Shown piece after piece: positions 43,901-53,429 of a stretch of DNA of 64,000 nt. Both the position numbers and the translations under genes were made by a program. The stretch comes from Branchiostoma floridae. Taxonomy: Eukaryota; Chordata; Leptocardii; Amphioxiformes; Branchiostomatidae. The DNA lies in contig NC_049994.1 in NCBI RefSeq assembly GCF_000003815.2, positions 201,797 through 265,796 on the forward strand, given 5' to 3'. Below the pieces are notes generated by a model, which was not told the origin of the DNA, did not search any database, and saw only the letters and a program-made list of their open reading frames with translations. Each line of letters begins with the position of its first letter. Position 1 is the stretch's first letter.

Positions 43901-44687
43901 TCTATCTATGATTCTGTCAATGTTCCTTTCTTTCTTAATCACAATTTATGCACTTTATTAATATATCGATCACAAGCAAATTATCTTCACAATTGAAAGC
44001 AGGGAACTGCTTTAGAATGGCCCGTAGTGATTATATTTAACTTTACTTTTACTTCAACACGTGGATGAAATTCCCAGCCTTTACCATTGAGGATTGTTAT
44101 TTTCTAAGCTTACTTACGTTTGTTTTTAAGAAGAGCTCGGCATGCAGCGAAAAAGCTATGCTAGAAACTGCAAACCATTGTTGTTAAGGGAGGAGAACAG
44201 TTTTCATAGTTCAGTTCCCATATGGCCATAACAGTTGCCATATATATAGCCACCTAGAAACGTTACAGGTCATTCACCCTGCACATTATATGTATATGTC
44301 ACCCAGGCACTGTTAATATAAGTTACAAAATTTGAGTGCAGTGCCACATTGTACTCGTCTGTCCAAAAAAGGACCATGCCACCACAACGGAACTCCATGT
44401 CACCGCTACGGAACACCATGTCACCGCTACGGAACACCATGCGAAGCAAGTTGGGTACAAAGGTATGCTCCCTTTCCGTGATCCTGTATATCCAAACCTG
44501 TAGGGATCAGGATCAAAACCTGTACAAACTTACCTGATTTGGGATACGTAATGATAAAGACGTCATCGTCTCGGACAGCAAAGTCCTGAATATCGTCCAT
44601 GTCTTCAGCGCCAACGTCATCAGCAGACACGGGAATCCCCTTGTATCTGTGATACTCTACATGGTCGCCCCCGCTAGCCGCCGCCAT
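40975..44687 (-). CDS. Cytosolic sulfotransferase, complete, gene B
   Basis: Six coding exons: 44687-44534, 43633-43413, 42859-42733, 42258-42164, 41917-41728 and 41084-40975. Phases join to 298 codons, close to the usual 295 of SULT1 enzymes. Visible motifs: the 5'-phosphosulfate loop YPKSGTAW (48-55), catalytic His109 in PRLIKSHLH, the 3'-phosphate site YVARNPKDLAVSYYHFH (Arg131, Ser139), and the C-terminal RKGVVGDWKSHFS. The enzyme would sulfonate small hydroxyl- or amine-bearing acceptors with PAPS in the cytosol; the acceptor cannot be read from sequence. The vertebrate dimer motif KTVE is not kept (KSHFSDEQSQ). Exon 2 equals two vertebrate exons fused. The start codon lies in CCAATATGGCGGC, a YY1-like site, and a copy of it 49 bases upstream opens a short uORF. 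The donor after residue 125 is the weak AAA|GTGGGT. It is one of three tandem minus-strand SULTs. Confidence 0.94.
41248..41335 (-). mobile_element. LINE 3' end fragment in SULT B intron 5
   Basis: CACAAGAAGAACTTTATTGC and CAACAATTGTAACAGTTACA are the antisense of the same LINE tail found at 40304. Only the 3' terminus remains. Confidence 0.55.
43080..43400. repeat. (AT)n and (CA)n microsatellites
   Basis: A TATATA run at 43077-43090 and a long (CA)n tract at 43240-43400. The tract starts only 13 bases from the donor of SULT B exon 2. The same intron of gene C has a (CA)n tract at the same place (56690-56980). Confidence 0.93.
43774..43803. mobile_element. Solo terminal repeat of the Harbinger-like MITE
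   Basis: TGACATCCTAAAATTTACTT followed by ACTGTGGCC and TTA matches the right end of the elements at 15593, 26382 and 37812. No left end is found nearby, so it is a remnant. Confidence 0.65.
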
Positions 44688-44741
44688 ATTGGTTGTGTGA
44701 ATTTAGTCAAGTGGAAAACAAACACCCCGCCGCCATATTGG
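44680..44741 (-). promoter_or_regulatory. Duplicated YY1-like start region with a 9-codon uORF
   Basis: On the minus strand AATATGGCGGC occurs twice, at about 44691-44681 (the SULT B start) and 44740-44730. The upstream ATG (44736) opens MAAGCLFST and stops at 44707, before the main ATG. AANATGGCGGC is the known YY1 motif that often overlaps start codons of TATA-less genes. Gene C starts in AAAATGGCGGC. Confidence 0.55.
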
Positions 44742-45779
44742 GTGTGTGTATTTGACCAGTTCAAGGACGTCCTTGGTCAGTTGAAAACATAGACTCTAAA
44801 GTGCTAGTGCAGAAGGCTTTTAGAACATAATTACCTCCGTGAAAAATTGACATATTGTTTTCGTATGCCTTGTGTTTGTGTTAACGTATACTTTATATGT
44901 TCTTCAACCTTACCTTTTGTTCTCTTCTTCGTAAACTCCGAAGAGAACTAAATTTCCGGTCTATTCACAAACTGGACAGACACGGGAATGGGTTAGACGT
45001 ACTCAACCGCTCACGAGGAGTGAGCAACGACGAATGAGGGATATGGGGGAAGGTAGAACAGGGGACCAATGGGAAGGGCCGTTAGGGATTAGGCACATCC
45101 GTCCAATTTGTGAGCCGACAGGAAACGTGAATTTCTTATCGCTCAACCCAACATATGTATATTTTAATATTTTGATATGCTTGACAACTAATTTTAAATC
45201 GATTTTAAATATGCTCGCTTAAAGTACAAGAGCAATTCAGGGCCTAGTGTTTGCGCCCTGCCAATCTGTACATTTTAGGCACCAAATAAACCATTATCAT
45301 TTGTAGCCAGAGCCATCATAGTGTCACCAGATGGATTACTGAACTGAAATGACTGTATCCAGAAAAGCATAAATACATCTGGTATATAAATATGTGTTTG
45401 TGAAAACGAAGGTCAATGTTGATTCAGAGCCCCCTGTTGTTAGACATTGCTACTGCAATAGAGCTTCTGACCCAGATTGTCATCAATGTTGATATACAAA
45501 TAAATTTGTGCATAGCTCAAATTATGCAAAATGATATATTTTCGTTGTCTCGTTGGACTGGAGATTCGTTGCGATTATACGCAAATACATTTATACAGAG
45601 CTCAAATTATGCAAACGGTTGTACTTCACATTGCCTCATTGGAATGAACAGTTCTCGTGACTGATGATATGTAAATACATTTGCACTCCCAAATTAGACA
45701 GACTCCAATGTATACAGGGTCGAAAAAATTGAATGAGGTTTACTTTGAGAAAAATAGAACAAAAGCATCGAGTGTGAAT
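44742..45779. other. Intergenic between SULT B and the DUF6589 gene
   Basis: Contains the SULT B upstream region. Around 45510-45690 a degenerate block of about 95 bp, with AGCTCAAATTATGCAAA and GCAAATACATTT, is repeated twice. No gene is recognised. Confidence 0.5.
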
Positions 45780-48700
45780 TTAGAGGTCAGTGTGGTAGTG
45801 TTTATTCCATGACTTAAGCTTCTCTTTCATCCACTTTGCTGTCTTGTTGTAGTCAATCTTATGCAACAGATTTCTGTTGAATGAAGGGAAAGATTCAAAT
45901 GCCCGGCCTGGGATGATGGCCAACAGGTCAGCCTTCCTGTTCTCCTCAACGAGTAACTTAATGTCTTCATCCCATTTCTCTTTGTGGTGGTAACCTGAAG
46001 CACCCCTTCGACCCAATGCTGCATTCTGATTGTCCATCAATGCCTTGAGGTAATGCAAACTACGGGTGACTCGTAAAGCACTTTTTTCATTGAGATTTGG
46101 GCCCATGTTCTTGAGGAAACTCTTCGCGAAGTTGTTATGATTCTCGAGGTTTAGATCTAGTGAGATATTTTGTCCCATCCCCCCCCTTTTGTTGAAGAAG
46201 CGATTCCAGACAAGACTGTGAGCCATGTGTGGTGACAGAATAGAGGCAACTTGAACCTTCATGAGAAAACTGCTGTAAGCATATTGGGTGTGTCCATATG
46301 CCCTGTAGTATAGCATTGCAAATGAGTAAAGTCTCTGAAGGCGTTCCCCATCTCCTTCTTTCACAGCATCCCTCATGTTTCTGAGAAACAGGCCATAGGA
46401 GAGACGTGCCAGGGTATAGTTTCTTTTGTAGTCTTCCTCCTGGCACGACTCCTTTGGCTTGTCTGGTGATGAGTTAGGGTTAGGTGTAGGCTGCATGTTG
46501 AGATCGTGTGCTTGAATTTCATGGTCATTTCTGATTTTCTCATGTCGGAAAGTGCGATGACAATCTGGGTACCTGCAGGGAAGGGGCTCTGGGGGGAAAA
46601 AGGAACTTTTTACCCCGCTAGCTACATTGGAAACAATTTCCCCTTCCTTCAGCATAACGTACTTGTCAATGATGTGGCCCACTTGCTCAGATAGCCAGGC
46701 TCGCCTGGTCTCCTTGTCAGCCACAGCAATGTCGGGTGGAAAGCAGTTCTTCTTTGGGAGATCTAGAGATATTATATGTACAACAAAGACAAGTTTTGAA
46801 AAAAAGGCAAACCACACCAGGAAGTTAATTACACATTAATAGCATAACATATGCAATTAACATCCACCAATTTATGTAACAGAAATAACGGTGTGAAAAG
46901 TGTACCTTCCATGGTGTCCATGCCGAAGTAGTCCATGGCAACCGTCAGGATCAGGGCATCCAGGTCCTTGTCGACAAACTCTTTGTACGAGTTGTAGTCC
47001 TGGTGCGGGCCCTTCTTGGCATTGCTGGCTCTTAAGACATTCATGTTACTGCACATGCTGCCATGCTCTCGAGCAGACTTCTCAGAGAAGAAGATTGACT
47101 TGTGTATCTGGAAAACAATTTTTCTGGGATTATAAAAATATTCTGTATTGTACTACTGTACAACTGTAATAGTCTTGCCGTTAGCTTGCGTAGAATTCAT
47201 AGTCTGTATAGACTGAATGACACACACACATAAAAATATAATGTGACCACAGACAAACATGTGTTAGTGTGTCTCAATACTATGTGCACACATGCTTGTA
47301 AAATGAAGAAAGACATACCCCGTGTTTATTTCGGATGGCGTGCCAGTCTTCATACTTCAGGAAGATCCCCTGCAGGCGGTCCTCCCGTGTGTCTCCCTCC
47401 GCAAACGCCCACTGTATGTTGCGGGAATTGCCTTCGGACAGCCTGTCCCCGCCAACGAAGATGGGGACCATGTTCTCTCCCTGACGTGGGACGTACCTGG
47501 AACATTGCAGGAAGATAAGTTCACTTTGTTTTAATATGACATGTCCATCACCACATGCAGTTGTTCAATACATCCCAAAGTCAAAACTAATACTCTTTAT
47601 AAGTATTTACATGAGCAGCTTAGTACATGATAGTGATATGAACCAAACTTACTCATTCTGGAAATGGAGTAGGATGTCAACAAGGTCCCCAGTCTTGCAT
47701 TCATCCTTGAACAGCAGCCCCAATGGCACCTGTGAAAACACATGAGAAACATGGATATTTGGTCTTGGTTGCATTAACATTAAGTCACTGCAGGAACATG
47801 TATGATTGATAGAATTCAAAAGCATGCTGAATAACTCACCTCATGCAAATCTCCATCAAATAGCTTGACAAATACATATATACTACATGCATTACAGTCA
47901 CTCATAGCTATAAAGTAGGATGCAACAAGTCTGTTTTGTAGTGCACTGTTTATTCACAAATCATACTGAAAGATTCCATATAGTACAGTATTTCAAACAT
48001 ACCTCTGTGGACTTCTCTGCCATTTCCTTTGAGTATTGGTGGGGTATGTGGGCCACAACGATGTCCTTGAATATCTCAAACTCCTTAAGGTGTCTGGGGA
48101 TGACTCTTGTAGCCATGACGACAAACTCTCTTCTCGTGTGTTGCTGATCAAGGTGTGTAGGTAGCACCTCATCAAGGTTTAGGTCAGGGAGAGGTTTAGT
48201 TGAGCCTGTGTTGCGGAGGTGGTGAGGGGTGATTCTGTCTAGAACTGCTACATGGTGTGTCCAGTTGAGCATTGTGTTGTGTTTACTGTTTGTTTGGTGG
48301 TGGGCCTTTACGTAAAAGTTCACGTTGTCGAATGTGATGCCGTACGTGCAAGGTGGGAGGGGACAAAAGCCGGTTGGTGACTGGGCATCATCTATGTTCA
48401 GACTTTGCAGTCCACACATGGCCATCTCCTCGTCTGTTATCTCAAAGGCAAATGACAGGTGCGGTGGTGTGTTGCAAGAGTAAAGCAGGCTCAGTGGTGG
48501 GTTGCTGGAGGCAAGCAGGTTTAGTGATGGGTTGTAGGAGGCAGGCTCGCTCAGTGATGGGTCAGTGGAGGCAGGCTGGCTCAGTGATGGGTTGTAGGAG
48601 GCAGGCTGGCTCAGTGCTGGGTTGTAGGAGGCAGGCTGGCTCAGTGCTGGGTTGTAGGAGGCAGGCTGGCTCGGTGCTGGGTCGGTGGAGGCAGGCTGGC

Positions 48701-50987
48701 TCAGTGATGGGTGGGTGGAGGCAGGCTGGCTCAGTGATGGGTGGGTGGAGGCAGGCTGGCTCAGTGATGGGTGGGTGGAGGCAGACTGGCTCAGTGATGG
48801 GTGGGTGGAGGCAGGCTGGCTCAGTGATGGGTGGGTGGAGGCAGGCTGGCTCAGTGATGGGTTGTAGGATGCAGGCTGGTTCAGTGATGGGTCGTTGGAA
48901 GCAGGCTGGCTCAGTGCTGGGTTGGTGGATGCAGGCTGGCTCAGTGATGGGTCGTTGGAAGCAGGCTGGCTCAGTGCTGGGTTGGTGGAGGCAGGCTGGC
49001 TCAGTGATGGGTTGGTGGAGGCTGGCTGGCTTGTATCTCTGTTGTAGTACGCTTCAAGGTCTCTTTTCCATTCCTTTACAGTTTTGTCATGGTTCAGGCT
49101 CATTTCATGTTGTTTTGCGACTGCGTTGTTATGGTTGGTGGAAATTCCCATCTTGGCTAGCATTTCCATAGCTGATTTCTTTGTACCGCCATACTGCAAA
49201 ATGGCATCTGTGATGTAGGCCAGGGCAGACATCCTAGCCTCCTTGCCACGAATGGCAATTGATGCTGCAACACAGGTGTGTACCTGCGAATCATTGGAGA
49301 TATTTGACAGTACCATGTGGAGAAGGGGTGTTCGTTCCTTCAGCTCTGTCTCCATGGCTGAGTAGGAAAAGTTCTGTAGATCAGACGGCGTCGTTTTTCG
49401 AAGGATGCTGTGACTGGGAGATGTGGCTAGCAGTGAGGTTCTCTCTGCCTGTACCTGTTGTACCAGCTGGTCCCAAATCTTCAGCCTCAGTGTGGGGTGT
49501 ATCATGATCATCTTAGCACATGTATCAAACTTTCCCTTGGCAAGGTTTTCAGCTATGCCAGCAACATCTTGTTTGCACGCGTGGGTTCGTTCTTTGCTCT
49601 GGTAGGATATGCTGAGCTGAAGAAAAAAATTAGAAAACAGTCAAATGCTATTGCCCATGTTCAGATCACTATCAGATTACAGAAAATTATGATTGCAAAT
49701 AGAATAATGAATACAAGTTACAACTACACAAGTGATAAATATATCTCATAATCATATGTTTAGTGATATGTTCATTTCAAAATGTTCAAGTTTGAAATCA
49801 GTGCCAACTATAAATCATAATCAGAAAAACCAACTTAGACAGGCAGGCAAGAAAGTATACGTGATGAAGTGGCAATTAATGTGCACCTCTTAATATCATC
49901 CAACAAATATTCCCATATATTTCTAGTATTTTTTTTACATGGAAGCATTTCACACATATATGTCAATCATTCTTGCTGCTAATTGAAAACATCAGTGACT
50001 GAACTTGAAAAATAACAGACGGGTTCATTCTTTTGTATTTTGTTCATACACTTCTCTAATCTCTACACACATACATATAATTTTTGCACCTTGCCAGGAC
50101 ACCCTTTATGTCCCACAGAATATATCACAAATCTATTTTTATTTTCATTAGGCATCAATTCAGTTACGCATATTTCACTTTAATAATCCCTGACCTGCTA
50201 AATTTTGTAATGCCAGACACATAAATACTTTTCTAAAACACTGTCCAGACCATTAACGTTATAATTCATGCGTAGAAAATCACGAAAATGCACTTGATTT
50301 ATAGTGACCCCTCTACAATATTTACGTTACTTGCTTTGTCGTGACGAGTAAAAGATGAATTTCTCGCTTTGAAGGGAGACGTGTCAATTGCAACAGCATG
50401 TTTTAAATGCGATGTTACTATTAGAAATGAAATAGTCAGCACTTTACCGCATATAAAATTGTGTACTATACCTTTGTGTCACTTTTTCGGTCGGGCAGGC
50501 GACTCATCTTCTTCCCTTTATCAGGCTTCGCGGCTACAGATGGCGTGGCTGCTTTTGTCGGTGTCTTGGTGGCCCGTTTCTTGTTGTCACGCGGTGTCTT
50601 AGATGGTGTTTCGCGGCTCCGTTTTCTCGTTGCAACTGGAGAGCGGCTCGCATCCTTACGGCCTTCATTCGCTTTCCACTCGTTCAGATCTCCTATGGAC
50701 CCCCGAACCCTTGCGACTTTGCGGCAGCAGGCTTCGCAGATTCGGTGGGATTTGCTTTCGTCCTGTTCCGATACGTCTAAGCCTATATACTGCAACACAT
50801 CCACAATCGGAATCGGTGGTGGCGACGGTGTACCAGGTTCCTTTTTTACCCACGATTGCGCTATCTTAGCTCGAAAAATAAGTCTGCAATGCTGCAACGT
50901 TCCCTTGATCTTCTGGTTGGAGTCGCACAGTCGGCAAAAATCATGGAGGTTGGATGTCTGAACACCGACCTTCTTCGGCGCAGACAT
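45780..50987 (-). CDS. DUF6589 protein with ZAD-like N-terminus, coding minisatellite and C2H2 finger
   Basis: Six exons: 50987-50472, 49616-48003, 47729-47653, 47496-47319, 47107-46906 and 46762-45780. All splice borders are AG/GT and the frame stays open for 1189 codons. Residues 18-87 have paired cysteines CRLC ... CEAC, like the ZAD zinc-binding domain. A basic Lys/Arg/Thr/Pro stretch follows (110-172) and looks like a nuclear signal. Residues 368-557 are 10-residue repeats of SQPAS(T/Y)(N/H/D)PSL. The part after 560 includes VPIFVGGDRLSEGNSRNIQW, the DWHAIRN box and NSYKEFVDKDLDALILTVAM, which I recognise as the DUF6589 family. A C2H2 finger is formed by Cys925, Cys930, His943 and His948. 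Function is unknown. Zinc-binding modules fused to a DUF suggest a DNA-binding protein of transposon origin; no terminal inverted repeats were seen around it. The frame is intact, so it may be a working host gene or a recent element. Confidence 0.85.
48462..49031 (-). repeat. 30-bp coding minisatellite in the DUF6589 gene
   Basis: Seventeen clear and two degenerate 30-bp units, in frame, each encoding SQPAS(T/Y/N)xP(S/A)L. Unit variants are arranged in blocks (TNP/NDP, THP, YNP), as expected from unequal exchange. The antisense strand is also open (48353-49171), because the unit length is a multiple of three. Confidence 0.95.
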
Positions 50988-51258
50988 CGCGAAAGACTGT
51001 CCCGTTTCTGTGAATTTTTTCTCCCAGGCCCATCATACAGAGTGCCACTAAGGTGCTAATCCAAAATTCCATGATGTCTCTTTGAAATTGGACGGAAATC
51101 GGCGATAATATTGTCCAGATACGCAACAAAACCAATTCGACCGTTCCCGCGAAATTCTGGAAGCTGCGTGACAGTCGAACCGCAGAGCTCTATGCGCATC
51201 CGTTCTGCGCAGCCTTCTCTGGACAGGTCATAAGCCAGAACGCAGTTTGTCCTGGTTT

Positions 51259-52492
51259 GACCCCGCTGCATGCGTATAAACAACTGCCTGTTGTGCAACA
51301 AAAAGACGTCAGACCTACATAATGTTTATACTTTTTCACATCTACAGGATTTGCCCAGCACAGCCATGTGGATATTTATTGCATTGCAAAAGTTCAGCCA
51401 ACGTTGTGGCCCTTCGAAAAAAAGCAATTTTCGGTCTGTGTATTTGTGATTATCTTTTCTCCAGTTGGCCGGGACACAATCAGTTTTGTCCACAGTCGGA
51501 CAGTCCAGTTCCTCACCTTTACATTGATACCAAACTTGAAGGGTAAATTTTAGGAGAAACGGTTTTGCCCCCAAAAAAACTACAGCCATGTCAAATTCCC
51601 CGGCGTCTTTTTTCGAATGAGAAACCGTACACACTGATCTTTCACTATGCTTTACAAAACTCACTCATGATGTTTTGACATCATTACGCTTGCACATGAA
51701 TCCTACTTATTCTGGCTTCTGGATAATGTTAGTTTTATTTTGGTGGGCTTCCCGAAATCTATTTGCGACGGCAAGACTTGAGCCGTTAGTTATATCAAAT
51801 TTTCCAAATGCTGGTTGAACTTGCAACATTAGGCCTGCCCCCCGCGGCACGAACATGGAACGTACCGGCTGGGTTCCACAGTTCGAACCCAGGTTCGGAC
51901 CAGGAGTTCGAAACAGATTGACTAAAAATATGATGAATCTTAAAAACTCTTACTTTTTACTAAAACTCTGTGTCTATGTGTGTTTGATTATCGTCATGTC
52001 ACTTATTATATTGCATGTGACAGCCGCACCCATTCAGATTCTTGTACCAAGAAATGGGGTCTGTGACACAATGCGAAATGTACAAAAATTGGGTCCGTCC
52101 GCAGGGTAGTGTGCTTGGGTAGCTACAACCAGACTGAAACTTCCCCACTGTGATTTGCGCATGTTCGCAGTTAATTTGGGGGCAAAACCGTTTCTCCTAA
52201 AATCTACCCTTCAAGTTTGGTATCAATGTAAAGGTGAGGAACTGGACTGTCCGACTGTGGACAAAACTGATTGTGCCCCGGCCAACTGGAGAAAAGATAA
52301 TCACAAATACACAGACCGAAAATTGCTTTTTTTCGAAGGGCCACAACGTTGGCTGATCTTTTGCAATGCAATAAATATCCACTTGGCTGTGCTGGGCAAA
52401 TCCTGTAGATGCGAAAAAGTATAGACATTATGTATATCTAAGGTGTCTTTGTTGCAAAATAAGCTGTAGTTTACACCTATGCAGCGGGGTCA
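51259..52492. mobile_element. Foldback element with about 317-bp arms
   Basis: 51259-51575 and 52175-52492 are inverted copies, very similar over the inner 260 bases and more divergent in the outer 60 (shared TGACCCCGCTGCAT end). The spacer is about 600 bp. Each arm carries an open frame reading LGAKPFLLK(F/S)TLQVWYQC ... KTDC(V/A)PANWRKDNHKY ... LAVLGKSCRCEKV and ending at the same stop. The protein pieces match nothing I know. Differences between the arms are mostly replacements, arguing against selection on the protein. Confidence 0.8.
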
Positions 52493-53429
52493 GCCCGTGA
52501 CCCGGCGTAAGCCGTATTTCAGAGAATAACGCGTTCTAGGGTGACCTGCGGTTCGACTGGTGACCTCTGTTAATCAACAACAGGTCACGTGAAAAATGGC
52601 ACTTCCTGATTGGCGCATTTGTTCCAAAGGTCACCCGACCAGCTGAGAGCGCAACTCATGCATATTTATTAGATATTAACTCATGCATATTTATTAGCTA
52701 CTTAGTGATGTAACGGAAATCGTTTTCAAATGGACGAGGGCCAGACGTAATTTGCGAAGAGGAGAGAAGAGACTCGGGAGCTATAATTACGGCTGGATAC
52801 CAGGCTACGGTTTTGCTTCAGTCACAGTTTCACCGGTGCCCGTCGGGAGTGCCCGGGTGGCCCCGGCCGGGCTCCGAAGCCACAGGTTTGTCCCGGTGGG
52901 CTGCCGCATAGGGGAGACGATGCCTTTAGAATTTCCCCCAGTAATACATGCGTTTCAATGGGAGAGTTGAGGAAACAAATATGCAATTATCTCAATAATA
53001 AAATGTTCAAGCCATACAAACTTACCCTCAAACGATAGCCTACTATGTCCAGTTTCATGAAATTCATTTGCAAGAATTTCTATACGGCTAGTCTTTGGAT
53101 ACACCCCCCTATCTAGAGGCTTTTCAATGGTTTAAAGCCGGGGGCTCTAGGCGCAGACGCTAATGGTTGTGTCTCCCCTACACCTCTATCTATACTTCGT
53201 AATGTAAACTAATTTTCTGTAAAGTAGTTACTTGATTTCCTTTTAGCCAAAATAGTTTAGGTCTAGGTAAAAATCGATGAAGAAAGCTATCCCAAGCCGG
53301 CTTTACAACTAATTCGAAAGCCGACCGAATTTGTAGATTGGTGAGTGCGCCGAGTTCCAACATCGCCCGAGCATTGGTGAACTTTTTGTGAAAGATACGA
53401 CAGCCGCAATTAACTTTTTTAAACCGGTG
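52493..53429. other. Intergenic, no gene recognised
   Basis: A short direct repeat, AACTCATGCATATTTATTAG, occurs twice at 52650-52697. Near 52530-52640 there is an inverted GGTGACC / GGTCACC pair. No coding structure is seen. Confidence 0.5.

Noticed and set aside
46763-46817. DUF6589 last exon starting at MWFAFFSKLV
   Set aside because: This is intron read-through. The AG at 46763-46764 is a good acceptor in the right phase, and the upstream exon matches the same family.
47961-48002. C-terminal extension VCLKYCTIWNLSV of the large DUF6589 exon
   Set aside because: It follows a good GT donor at 48002-48001; reading on gives an early stop, while splicing joins the next exon in phase.
48353-49171. 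272-codon plus-strand frame rich in RQAGSVMG repeats
   Set aside because: It is the antisense of the coding 30-bp minisatellite in the DUF6589 gene; the frame is open only because the unit is a multiple of three.
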